From: Candidatus Anoxychlamydiales bacterium
GTDB taxonomy: Bacteria; Chlamydiota; Chlamydiia; Chlamydiales; SM23-39
Length of the DNA: 5,539 nucleotides
Direction of reading: 5' to 3'
Assembly: GCA_011064905.1 (NCBI GenBank)
Contig: JAAKFW010000113.1
Location: 1 to 5,539, forward strand
Positions 1 through 5,539 of the stretch are shown here, piece after piece (position 1 is the first letter of the stretch; each line of letters opens with the position of its first letter). Made by a program: the position numbers and the translations under genes. The notes under the pieces were generated by a model, which was given only the letters and a program-made list of their open reading frames with translations, was not told the DNA's origin and ran no database searches.

Positions 1-1
1 A

Positions 2-40
2 TTAAAAGAAGATGAAAAAAGAACTCTTAAAGGAAGATAA
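2..40 (+). CDS. C-terminal tail of an upstream gene (partial)
   Basis: An open frame enters from the left edge and reads LKEDEKRTLKGR before a TAA stop at 38-40. The other two plus frames are closed by stops at 3-5 and 13-15, so this is the only plus frame open from the edge to just before the next gene. The charged tail fits the end of a soluble protein, but twelve residues do not identify a family. The gap to the next start is 3 bases, and that gene's ribosome binding site lies inside this tail, so the two genes are probably co-transcribed and translationally linked. In related gene clusters this position can hold a MaoC-type hydratase, a reductase or a polyhydroxybutyrate gene, but nothing here allows a choice. 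Confidence 0.5.
   Translation, partial: LKEDEKRTLKGR
30..34 (+). promoter_or_regulatory. Shine-Dalgarno site of the phosphotransacylase gene
   Basis: AAGGA within a purine-rich stretch ends 9 bases before the ATG at 44. It is the clearest ribosome binding site in the operon and supports this start. It lies within the last codons of the preceding gene. Confidence 0.7.
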
Positions 41-43
41 GTA

Positions 44-973
44 ATGTCAGAAAAATTCCAAGAAAAAAATCAAAAATTTATTGAAAGAGCTTTAAAAATC
101 TCAAAAAAACTACCAATTGCAGCTGTATACCCTTTAAATGAAGAGGCTTTAGAAGGGGCTATTTTAGCTCATGAAATGGGGCTTGTTGATCCAATTATCA
201 TAGGACCTAAAAAAGAGTTAGAGATAATAGCTAAAAAAATAGATAAAGATTTATCTAAGTATGAAGTTATAGATGTATTAGATATGAAAGAGGCTGCAAA
301 AGCAGCTGTTGAACTGGTTAAAGAAAATAGAGTAAAAGCTCTTTTAAAGGGATCTCTTGATACTAGCATACTTTTAAAGGCGGTTCTTTCTAAAGATACA
401 GGAATTAGAGGGAATAGAAGGATGAGCAATTGCTATATTTGCGATACACCTTTTTATAAAAAACCTTTAATTTATACAGATGTGGGAATCAACATTTTAC
501 CGGACCTTAAAACAAAAACTCATATTTTGTTAAATGCTATAGATGTAGCTAAAGCGATTGGTATTGAAAAGCCGAAAATTGCAATTTTATCATGTATTGA
601 AAAGGTAAATGAAGGGATTTTATCAACAATGGATGCTAAAGCTCTTGTTGACATGGCAAAAGATGGTGCTTTTAAGGATGCTATTGTAGAAGGCCCTCTC
701 TCTTTTGATATTGCATTTTCTAAAAAAATAGCAGATGATAAAAATTTTGTATCAAAAATATCTGGAGATGTCGATATTGCTCTTTTTCCAAATCTCGATG
801 CTAGCAACATTGCTGTAAAACAATTAGAGCTTTTCTCAAAAGCAGAGTGCGGAAGTTTAGCTCTTGGTACTCAAGTACCTATTTTAATAAATAGCAGAAA
901 TACTGCAGCTAAAGAAAGAGCGCTCTCTTGTGTGTTTGCTAAACTATATTATGAAAATATTCAAAATAAGTGA
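44..973 (+). CDS. ptb: Phosphate acetyl/butyryltransferase (Ptb/Pta family)
   Basis: A 309-residue cytoplasmic enzyme expected to exchange the CoA of a short acyl-CoA for phosphate, giving an acyl phosphate, reversibly. The whole protein reads as one PTA_PTB domain. Recognisable blocks are KGSLDTS (102-108), RGNRRMSNCYI (122-132), TDVGINILPD (145-154), EGPLSFDIAFS (216-226), GDVDIALFPNLDASN (241-255) and GTQVPILINSR (275-285). Length is normal for phosphate butyryltransferase. The blocks look closest to the transferase half of the bifunctional enoyl-CoA hydratase/phosphate acetyltransferase proteins, but the MaoC hydratase half is absent. The start is supported by a good ribosome site. The thiolase gene follows after 8 bases and an acyl kinase gene lies two genes on, so the acyl phosphate is probably passed to that kinase. 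Acetyl-, butyryl- and acetoacetyl-CoA are all possible substrates, and sequence alone does not choose. The family is secure; the symbol is provisional. Confidence 0.9.
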   Translation: MSEKFQEKNQKFIERALKISKKLPIAAVYPLNEEALEGAILAHEMGLVDPIIIGPKKELEIIAKKIDKDLSKYEVIDVLDMKEAAKAAVELVKENRVKALLKGSLDTSILLKAVLSKDTGIRGNRRMSNCYICDTPFYKKPLIYTDVGINILPDLKTKTHILLNAIDVAKAIGIEKPKIAILSCIEKVNEGILSTMDAKALVDMAKDGAFKDAIVEGPLSFDIAFSKKIADDKNFVSKISGDVDIALFPNLDASNIAVKQLELFSKAECGSLALGTQVPILINSRNTAAKERALSCVFAKLYYENIQNK

Positions 974-981
974 GATAAAAA

Positions 982-2160
982 ATGGATGAAGTGGTAATTG
1001 TAGCAGCAGGCAGAACAGCGATAGGTAAGTTTTTAGGAACCCTAAAAGGTATGCCAGCTTCAACTTTAGGGTCAATGGTTATCAAAGAGTTATTAAATAA
1101 AACAAAAATAGATCCAAATACCATAGATGAAGTGATTTTAGGCCAAGTTTTAACAGCAGGTGTAGGGCAAAATCCAGCTCGTCAGACTTCAATAGAGGCA
1201 GGGTTATCTCACAACGTTCCAGCATTTACCCTTAACAAAGTATGTGGATCTGGGCTTAAAGCTATAGAGCTTGGTGTAAATGAAATTTTGCTTGGAAATG
1301 CTGATATTATAATCGCCGGTGGGCAAGAAAATATGTCTCTATCTCCCCATGTTCTTTTAGGTTCTCGCCAAGGCAAACGTATGGGAGATTGGAAGCTTAC
1401 AGATACAATGATCAAAGATGGTCTTTTCGATGCTTTTAATCGTTATCATATGGGAATAACAGCTGAAAATGTAGCTGAAAAATATGGTATTTCTAGAAAA
1501 GAGCAGGACTCTTTTTCTTATCAGTCTCAAATGAGAGCTAAAAAAGCAATTGAAGAGGGTAGGTTTAAAGAGGAGATAGTTCCTATAAAAGTACCTCAAA
1601 GAAAAAAAGATCCTATTGTTTTTGATACTGATGAGTATCCAAGATTTGATACTACAGAAGAGGGGCTTGCAAAACTTCCTACAGCTTTTAAAGAAGGCGG
1701 TACTGTCTCAGCTGGCAACTCATCTGGTTTAAATGATGCAGCAGCTATAGTAATTTTAATGAGCGCAAAAAAAGCAAAAAAACTTGGTTTAAAACCACTT
1801 GCAAAGATTAAAGCCTTTGCGAGTTTGGGTGTAGATCCTAAATACATGGGAATAGGTCCAATTACAACGATAAAGAAATGTTTAGAAAAAGCTAAATGGG
1901 AAATTAAAGATTTAGATTTGCTAGAGATTAATGAAGCTTTTGCAGCACCATCAATTGCAATAAATAAAGAGCTGGGTTTTGATCCAAATATTGTAAATGT
2001 AAATGGAGGAGCGATAGCACTCGGTCATCCAATAGGAGCGTCTGGCGCTAGAGTTTTAATAACTCTTCTTTTTGAAATGATAAAAAGAGATTCTAAAAAG
2101 GGCCTTGCTTCTTTATGTATTGGAGGTGGTATGGGAATTGCTATGGCTATAGAGAGATAA
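982..2160 (+). CDS. Acetyl-CoA C-acetyltransferase (biosynthetic-type thiolase)
   Basis: A 392-residue thiolase, full length for the AtoB/PhaA/ThlA group, expected to condense two acetyl-CoA to acetoacetyl-CoA, reversibly, in the cytoplasm. The nucleophilic cysteine is Cys88 in NKVCGSGLKA. The other catalytic elements are NEAF (317-320), His349 in ALGHPIGASG and the proton-shuttling Cys379 in CIGGGMG. The N-terminal RTAIGKFLGTLK and the HMGITAENVA block (156-165) also fit short-chain acetoacetyl-CoA thiolases. No signal peptide or membrane segment is seen, as expected. The gap from the transferase stop is 8 bases and the kinase start follows the stop after 1 base. No strong ribosome site precedes the start (only a weak GTGAG overlapping the previous stop), suggesting translational coupling. 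It could equally serve polyhydroxybutyrate synthesis (PhaA role) or an acetone/ketone-body route, so no symbol is given. Confidence 0.95.
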   Translation: MDEVVIVAAGRTAIGKFLGTLKGMPASTLGSMVIKELLNKTKIDPNTIDEVILGQVLTAGVGQNPARQTSIEAGLSHNVPAFTLNKVCGSGLKAIELGVNEILLGNADIIIAGGQENMSLSPHVLLGSRQGKRMGDWKLTDTMIKDGLFDAFNRYHMGITAENVAEKYGISRKEQDSFSYQSQMRAKKAIEEGRFKEEIVPIKVPQRKKDPIVFDTDEYPRFDTTEEGLAKLPTAFKEGGTVSAGNSSGLNDAAAIVILMSAKKAKKLGLKPLAKIKAFASLGVDPKYMGIGPITTIKKCLEKAKWEIKDLDLLEINEAFAAPSIAINKELGFDPNIVNVNGGAIALGHPIGASGARVLITLLFEMIKRDSKKGLASLCIGGGMGIAMAIER

Positions 2161-2161
2161 A

Positions 2162-3358
2162 ATGGATAGTTTAATCGTTTTAAATACAGGCTCTTCTTCT
2201 ATAAAATTTTCGATTTTTTCTATATCTTTGGGTGAGATGAAAAGAGAGTATTTAGGTTCAGTTTCCAATCTTTTAACAAAACCACATATAAAAATAACTA
2301 AAGTGAACTCTGATACAGAGATTGATGAAGATTTAAAACTTTTAGGTGAGCCAAAAAGCTATATTAGGTTGGTTCTACATTTTATTTTAGGTTGGGCTCG
2401 TAAAAATAATATAAAAATTATTGCAGCTGGACATAGAGTTGTTCATGGTGGTAGTTTTGAAAAATCAGTTGTTTTTGATGATAAAGTTCTAGAATATCTA
2501 AAAACTTTAATTCCATTTTCTCCCTTGCATCAACCATACAACTTAAATGGCTATCTCTTTTTTAAAGAGGAATTTAAAGATCTTTTTCAAGTAGCTACTT
2601 TTGATTCTGCTTTTCATTCGACTTGCGATAAAATATCTCAAAGCTATGCGCTTCCTGAGTCTTTAACTAAGCTTGGTATTAGAAGATATGGTTTTCATGG
2701 ACTATCATATGAATATATAGCATCTGAGCTGCCAAGGTATTTAGATGAAAAAGATGCGAATAAGAAAATAATTGTAGCGCATTTAGGAAGCGGATCTACC
2801 ATGTGCGCAATTGAAAATCTAAAAAGTTTAGCGACTTCAATCGGTCTTACCTCAATGGGGGGGCTTCCAATGGCAACTAGACCAGGTGATGTTGATCCAT
2901 ACTTAGGAGTATACTTGATGGATCAGCTTGGATGGACTGCAGCTGAGGTCCAAAAGCTGTTTTACAAAGACTCTGGCCTACTCGGGGTCTCTGGTATTAG
3001 CGCAGATATGGCAAAGCTAATAGAAAGCAACGATCCTAGAGCTAAACTAGCTATTGATATATTTGTGCATAGAATCTCCCTTTTTGCAGGATCTTTAGCA
3101 GCTGAGCTTCAAGGTTTGGATGGTTTTGTTTTTACAGGAGGCATTGGAGAGAATTCTAAAGAAATCAGAGAAATGGTCTCAAAAAAAATCTCTTGGCTTG
3201 GGGTAGATTTAGATTTAGATAAAAATAATAAATGCAAAAAGAAGGTTGAAAAAATTAGCAAAGATACTTCAAAAGTTTTTGTTTATGTTATTCCTACAGA
3301 TGAAGAGATAATGATAGCTAAGCATACCTTTGACCTATATAAAGAACATAAAAAGTAA
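2162..3358 (+). CDS. ackA: Acetate/propionate/butyrate-family kinase
   Basis: A 398-residue ASKHA-fold kinase of normal acetate kinase length, expected to make ATP and a free carboxylate from an acyl phosphate, or the reverse. Visible motifs are the N-terminal phosphate loop LNTGSSSIKF (7-16, with Asn8 and Lys15), GHRVVHGG with Arg92, Asp148 in TFDSAFH, YGFHG with His179, AHLGSGSTM (206-214), TRPGDVDP with Arg240, GGIGENS (326-332) and the C-terminal PTDEE (378-382). These correspond to the substrate, metal and nucleotide residues known in acetate kinases. The PLHQP block (122-126) has Gln where many acetate kinases have Asn; I believe this is typical of a proteobacterial subgroup. It starts one base after the thiolase stop with only a weak GAGAG purine run upstream, so coupled translation is likely. 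The paired transferase two genes upstream supplies acyl phosphate. Acetate is the default substrate; butyrate or another short acid is possible. Confidence 0.92.
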   Translation: MDSLIVLNTGSSSIKFSIFSISLGEMKREYLGSVSNLLTKPHIKITKVNSDTEIDEDLKLLGEPKSYIRLVLHFILGWARKNNIKIIAAGHRVVHGGSFEKSVVFDDKVLEYLKTLIPFSPLHQPYNLNGYLFFKEEFKDLFQVATFDSAFHSTCDKISQSYALPESLTKLGIRRYGFHGLSYEYIASELPRYLDEKDANKKIIVAHLGSGSTMCAIENLKSLATSIGLTSMGGLPMATRPGDVDPYLGVYLMDQLGWTAAEVQKLFYKDSGLLGVSGISADMAKLIESNDPRAKLAIDIFVHRISLFAGSLAAELQGLDGFVFTGGIGENSKEIREMVSKKISWLGVDLDLDKNNKCKKKVEKISKDTSKVFVYVIPTDEEIMIAKHTFDLYKEHKK

Positions 3359-3369
3359 AAAAGCAAAAA

Positions 3370-4119
3370 ATGAAAGAAAAAGAAATTCTAAAAAATACTT
3401 ATGCGATGCCAATTACATCACCTAGCTACTCAAAAGGTCCATATAAGTTTGTTGATAGAGAATATCTAATAATCACATACAAAACAGATATAGATGCTTT
3501 AAAAAAGGTTGTTCCTGAGCCACTTCAAGTAAAAGATGCGTTAGTAAAGTATGAATTTATAAAAATGCCAGATTCTTCAGGTTTTGGTAGTTATACAGAA
3601 TCTGGCCAAGTTATTCCAATTACCTATAAAGGAAGAAAAGGGGGCTATGTTCATTCTATGTATTTAGACTCAGAAGCGCCTATATCAGGGGGCAGGGAGA
3701 TCTGGGGATTTCCAAAAAAACTTGCCTACCCAACTCTAAAGGTAGAAAAGGATACTCTATTGGGAACTTTAGATTATGGATCCGTAACAGTAGCGACAGG
3801 AACAATGGGTTATAAATACAAAGAGTTCGATAAAAAAGTAATTTTAAAAGCTATGAATGAACCTCAGTTTTTGCTTAAAATAATTCCAGATGTTGATGGC
3901 AAATTAAAGATTTGTGAGCTTGTTGAATATCATACTAAAAATATTAAAATTAAAGGAGCCTGGACGGGTCCTGCATCTTTAGAGCTGCATTCTCATGCTT
4001 TAGCTAAAGTTGCTGATTTACCTGTGTTAGAAGTAGTCTCTGCTCTGCATTTTGTAGTGGATTTGACTCTTGGATATGGAAAAGTAGTCCATGATTATCT
4101 AAAGAAGAAAAAGAGATAA
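3370..4119 (+). CDS. adc: Acetoacetate decarboxylase
   Basis: A 249-residue cytoplasmic enzyme expected to convert acetoacetate to acetone and CO2 through a lysine Schiff base. It resembles the classical clostridial enzyme along its whole length, shifted by about one residue. The catalytic lysine is Lys116 and its pKa-lowering neighbour Lys117, in GFPKKLAYP. Other expected residues are Arg30 in DREY, Glu62 in KYEFIKM and Glu77 in YTESGQ. Further shared blocks are TSPSYSKGPYKF (16-27), VVPEPL (47-52), GTLDYG (132-137), TMGYK (145-149) and AWTGP (197-201). The start matches the usual N-terminus, although no clear Shine-Dalgarno site is seen in the 11-base gap after the kinase gene. It is the last gene of the operon and meets a minus-strand gene 9 bases on. 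The ADC superfamily also holds lyases with other activities, but the lysine pair and close similarity make true decarboxylase the best call. Confidence 0.93.
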   Translation: MKEKEILKNTYAMPITSPSYSKGPYKFVDREYLIITYKTDIDALKKVVPEPLQVKDALVKYEFIKMPDSSGFGSYTESGQVIPITYKGRKGGYVHSMYLDSEAPISGGREIWGFPKKLAYPTLKVEKDTLLGTLDYGSVTVATGTMGYKYKEFDKKVILKAMNEPQFLLKIIPDVDGKLKICELVEYHTKNIKIKGAWTGPASLELHSHALAKVADLPVLEVVSALHFVVDLTLGYGKVVHDYLKKKKR

Positions 4120-4128
4120 TTTCTTGTT

Positions 4129-4371
4129 TTAGCTTTCTTTACTTCTAGGAAAGTGACATCTATCAATTCCATGAAAAAGTTCATTACTTGCAAATGAGAA
4201 CATTACTCCCAGCGCCATTATATAAAGACCTGCAAATACAGATATATTTTCACTGAGGCTTTGAGGAGATTCAGGGGAGTTACATACTATTTTGCCTCCA
4301 GCTAGAATGCCTATCGCTCCAGATAACCCAAATGCTATTGCTTTGTATTTAATATTATTAAAAATATCCAT
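4129..4371 (-). CDS. Small two-span membrane protein, unknown function
   Basis: An 80-residue protein I do not recognise. Two hydrophobic segments stand out, roughly residues 11-30 (AIAFGLSGAIGILAGGKIV, Gly/Ala rich) and 44-62 (ISVFAGLYIMALGVMFSFA). They are separated by a polar Ser/Pro/Glu loop, with a short charged tail (HGIDRCHFPRSKES) after the second. This predicts an inner-membrane hairpin. The first span could also be read as a signal sequence, but no clear cleavage site follows. Support for it being real is the hydrophobic pattern, a good promoter ahead of it and its fit between neighbours. It converges on the acetoacetate decarboxylase gene with a 9-base gap. No clear Shine-Dalgarno site precedes the ATG. 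A second ATG 13 bases upstream is out of frame and opens only eight codons. Function is unknown and the operon gives no guide to it. Confidence 0.7.
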   Translation of the reverse strand: MDIFNNIKYKAIAFGLSGAIGILAGGKIVCNSPESPQSLSENISVFAGLYIMALGVMFSFASNELFHGIDRCHFPRSKES

Positions 4372-4422
4372 TATTTTTATCCATTTTTTATAGTTATTAT
4401 GTTTTAAAGATAACTTAATAAA

Positions 4423-4452
4423 ATTATAACATATTTTTTAATTAATTGTCTA
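4423..4452 (-). promoter_or_regulatory. Predicted sigma70 promoter of the small membrane protein gene
   Basis: Read on the minus strand, a TAGACA -35 box (4452-4447, five of six consensus bases) is followed after 18 bases by a perfect TATAAT -10 box (4428-4423). Transcription would start near 4416, giving a leader of about 45 bases before the ATG at 4371. Confidence 0.6.
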
Positions 4453-4500
4453 GCCTAGGTAGATTCCCAAAATACTGATTCTGTCAATTAAAATTTTTAC

Positions 4501-4546
4501 TTGAACATTAAGCTCTTGATAATGAGCAGCATTTATTGTTGTTCAA
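4501..4546. repeat. Nested imperfect inverted repeat upstream of the phosphatase-fold gene
   Basis: TTGAACATTAA at 4501-4511 pairs with TTGTTGTTCAA at 4536-4546: seven perfect outer pairs, one mismatch, one G-T pair and two more A-T pairs. Inside it a small GCTC (4512-4515) / GAGC (4524-4527) stem closes an 8-base loop. The right arm covers most of the predicted -35 box of the rightward promoter. It may be an operator or simply AT-rich chance. Confidence 0.4.
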
Positions 4547-4570
4547 AAATTTTGATCTTTTTGATATAAT
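4542..4570 (+). promoter_or_regulatory. Predicted sigma70 promoter of the phosphatase-fold gene
   Basis: A perfect TATAAT -10 box at 4565-4570 lies 17 bases after a TTCAAA -35-like box (4542-4547, four of six consensus bases). Transcription would start near 4577, about 27 bases ahead of the ATG. The small palindrome TCAAAA-A-TTTTGA (4543-4555) overlaps the -35 box and could be a repressor site. Confidence 0.55.
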
Positions 4571-4595
4571 AAGTTATGCTTAAATTTACACATTA

Positions 4596-4601
4596 AGAGG
4601 A
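4596..4601 (+). promoter_or_regulatory. Closely spaced Shine-Dalgarno site
   Basis: AGAGGA matches the anti-Shine-Dalgarno sequence well, but the core GAGG ends only 3 bases before the ATG at 4604, which is shorter than usual. No other start in the frame removes the problem without damaging the catalytic domain. Confidence 0.45.
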
Positions 4602-4603
4602 CT

Positions 4604-5479
4604 ATGTCATCTTCCAGGGCTCGGTTGAGCTTGCAAAAGGTAAAAAACAAAGCTTTAGAAACTAAAACAGTTCTTCAAGAGAAGATTATTAGAGTTATGT
4701 CTTTTAATATTCATCTAAAAGACTGTGAAGAGGATCAGCCTGAAGAATGCTCATGGAAATGCAGAAAAGAATTTGTCGCTTCTATGATCCGTTTTCATCA
4801 TATGGACTTAATTGGGCTTCAAGAACCAACTAAAGATCAATTAAACGATTTAATACATTTCCTTCCTGAGTATGACTGGCATGGAGTTAGTTTAGAAGAT
4901 GGTAAAGACAGTGGCCCTATAGATGCTATAGTATTTTTAAAAGATCGTTTTGAATTATTAGAGTCCTCTCATTTTTATCTCTCTTCAACTCCTAAGGTTT
5001 TGAGTAAAGGGTGGAAAGCTAAATTTGTAAGAGGGGTTACTTGGTCAAAGTTAAGAGATTTAAAAACTAATCAAATCTTTTATTTTTTTAATACACATTT
5101 TGATTACCACTCTATTTTAGCTAGAAATAAAAGTGCACAACTGCTGAGAGAGCAAGTTGAACAAATCTCTAAAAATCATCCTTTTATTATTACAGGTGAT
5201 TTTAATCTCTTTCCAAAAATGGGAGGAAAAGAGACCTATCAAATTTTAACAAGAGATAATTTTTTAATAGACGCACAATTTAAAGCTGTTTTCCCTCATC
5301 ATGGTCCAACAGGTTCTTGGTCAGGATTTAAAGAAGCCGGTCAGCCCGGTGTGAAGCCAGATTATATATTTGTGAATAAAAAAGTAAATGTAATGTCACA
5401 TGGTATTTTAGCAGATACTTTTGATGGCAAATTTCCATCAGATCATATGCCAGTTGTTTCTGAGATTGAGATTAATTAG
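4604..5479 (+). CDS. Endonuclease/exonuclease/phosphatase (EEP) family hydrolase
   Basis: A 291-residue metal-dependent hydrolase of the EEP fold (DNase I / exonuclease III / inositol phosphatase superfamily), which cleaves phosphodiester or phosphomonoester bonds. The catalytic set is complete: Asn35 in MSFNIH, Glu74 in GLQEP, His165 and Asp167 in NTHFDY, Asp199 and Asn201 in TGDFN, Asp253 in KPDYIFV, and Asp280-His281 in SDHMP. The wording of these blocks, including SW..RKEF (50-57) and GWKAKFVRGVTW (136-147), fits an uncharacterised bacterial EEP subgroup better than true exonuclease III. The substrate cannot be told from sequence. Before the domain is a Lys-rich extension (residues 1-27) with no hydrophobic signal sequence, so a cytoplasmic location is likely. 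The next in-frame ATG (residue 32) would cut the first strand, so the ATG at 4604 is preferred, although its GAGG ribosome site ends only 3 bases upstream. It appears monocistronic, with its own promoter. Confidence 0.9.
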   Translation: MSSSRARLSLQKVKNKALETKTVLQEKIIRVMSFNIHLKDCEEDQPEECSWKCRKEFVASMIRFHHMDLIGLQEPTKDQLNDLIHFLPEYDWHGVSLEDGKDSGPIDAIVFLKDRFELLESSHFYLSSTPKVLSKGWKAKFVRGVTWSKLRDLKTNQIFYFFNTHFDYHSILARNKSAQLLREQVEQISKNHPFIITGDFNLFPKMGGKETYQILTRDNFLIDAQFKAVFPHHGPTGSWSGFKEAGQPGVKPDYIFVNKKVNVMSHGILADTFDGKFPSDHMPVVSEIEIN

Positions 5480-5539
5480 TTTATTATTAGACATTCATCA
5501 ATGCGTTAAAGCTCCAGGGAAATTGCGAAAAATTACTTG

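Larger units (their letters stand above)
4372..4603. other. Divergent intergenic region
   Basis: A 232-base, strongly AT-rich region between the starts of the small membrane protein gene (leftward) and the phosphatase-fold gene (rightward). It contains one sigma70-like promoter for each gene and a nested inverted repeat near the rightward promoter. I see no RNA gene, coding frame or mobile-element end in it. Confidence 0.75.

Noticed and set aside
169..810. Minus-strand frames of 86 and 96 codons inside the transferase gene
   Set aside because: The Ser/Phe/Ile-rich translations are what the complement of Lys/Glu/Asp-rich coding sequence gives; no independent support.
939..1124. 61-codon minus-strand frame across the transferase-thiolase junction
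   Set aside because: It is antisense to two well-supported genes, matches no family I know, and lacks a convincing promoter or ribosome site.
1209..1847. Minus-strand open frames of 68-83 codons inside the thiolase gene
   Set aside because: They are antisense to strongly conserved catalytic blocks and show no protein-like pattern, so they are shadows of the real gene.
3181..3188. Eight-A run in the kinase gene as a programmed slippage site
   Set aside because: A-runs of this length are common at Lys codons in AT-rich genes, and the frame downstream encodes the conserved C-terminal kinase motif without a shift.
4098..4153. AT-rich pairing (AAGAAA with TTTCTT, CTTTC with GAAAG) as a terminator of the operon
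   Set aside because: The stems are short, lack G-C pairs and have no following T-run in either direction, so I do not call a terminator.
4372..4603. Possible small RNA, riboswitch or CRISPR repeat in the intergenic region
   Set aside because: No regularly spaced repeats, no GC-rich conserved stem and no terminator are present; promoters and the inverted repeat explain what is visible.
1..5539. Mobile element or transfer signs
   Set aside because: No transposase, integrase, terminal repeats or tRNA gene is seen, and base composition looks even across the genes.

Overview
The window is a compact, AT-rich bacterial segment (about one third G+C by eye). It holds a tight plus-strand operon in its first three quarters and two unrelated single genes after it. 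I cannot name the organism from the sequence. The AT-rich codon choice, A-runs and tight gene packing fit a low-GC bacterium, possibly Gram-negative and possibly host-associated. That is an impression, not a taxonomic assignment.

Positions 2-4119: four complete genes, plus the last codons of a fifth upstream, run head to tail with gaps of 3, 8, 1 and 11 bases, so they are very likely one transcript. In order they encode a phosphate acetyl/butyryltransferase (Ptb/Pta family), an acetyl-CoA C-acetyltransferase (thiolase), an acetate/butyrate-type kinase and an acetoacetate decarboxylase. The promoter lies outside the window. All four retain the expected active-site residues where I could check them.

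The set suggests flux around acetyl-CoA and acetoacetyl-CoA. The thiolase condenses two acetyl-CoA. The transferase and kinase can turn an acyl-CoA into the free acid with ATP gain, or run backwards to activate the acid. The decarboxylase turns acetoacetate into acetone and CO2. No CoA-transferase is visible, so the transferase-kinase pair may itself make acetoacetate from acetoacetyl-CoA. This is the most interesting hypothesis here. A Pta-AckA acetate module placed beside ketone-body or polyhydroxybutyrate metabolism is the conservative alternative.

Positions 4129-4371 (minus): a convergent gene for an unrecognised 80-residue protein with two membrane segments. It starts only 9 bases after the decarboxylase gene and has its own good sigma70-like promoter. 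Positions 4372-4603 are a 232-base divergent intergenic region with a promoter for each flanking gene and a nested inverted repeat. Positions 4604-5479 (plus): a complete endonuclease/exonuclease/phosphatase-fold hydrolase of uncertain substrate. The last 60 bases hold no feature I can support firmly.
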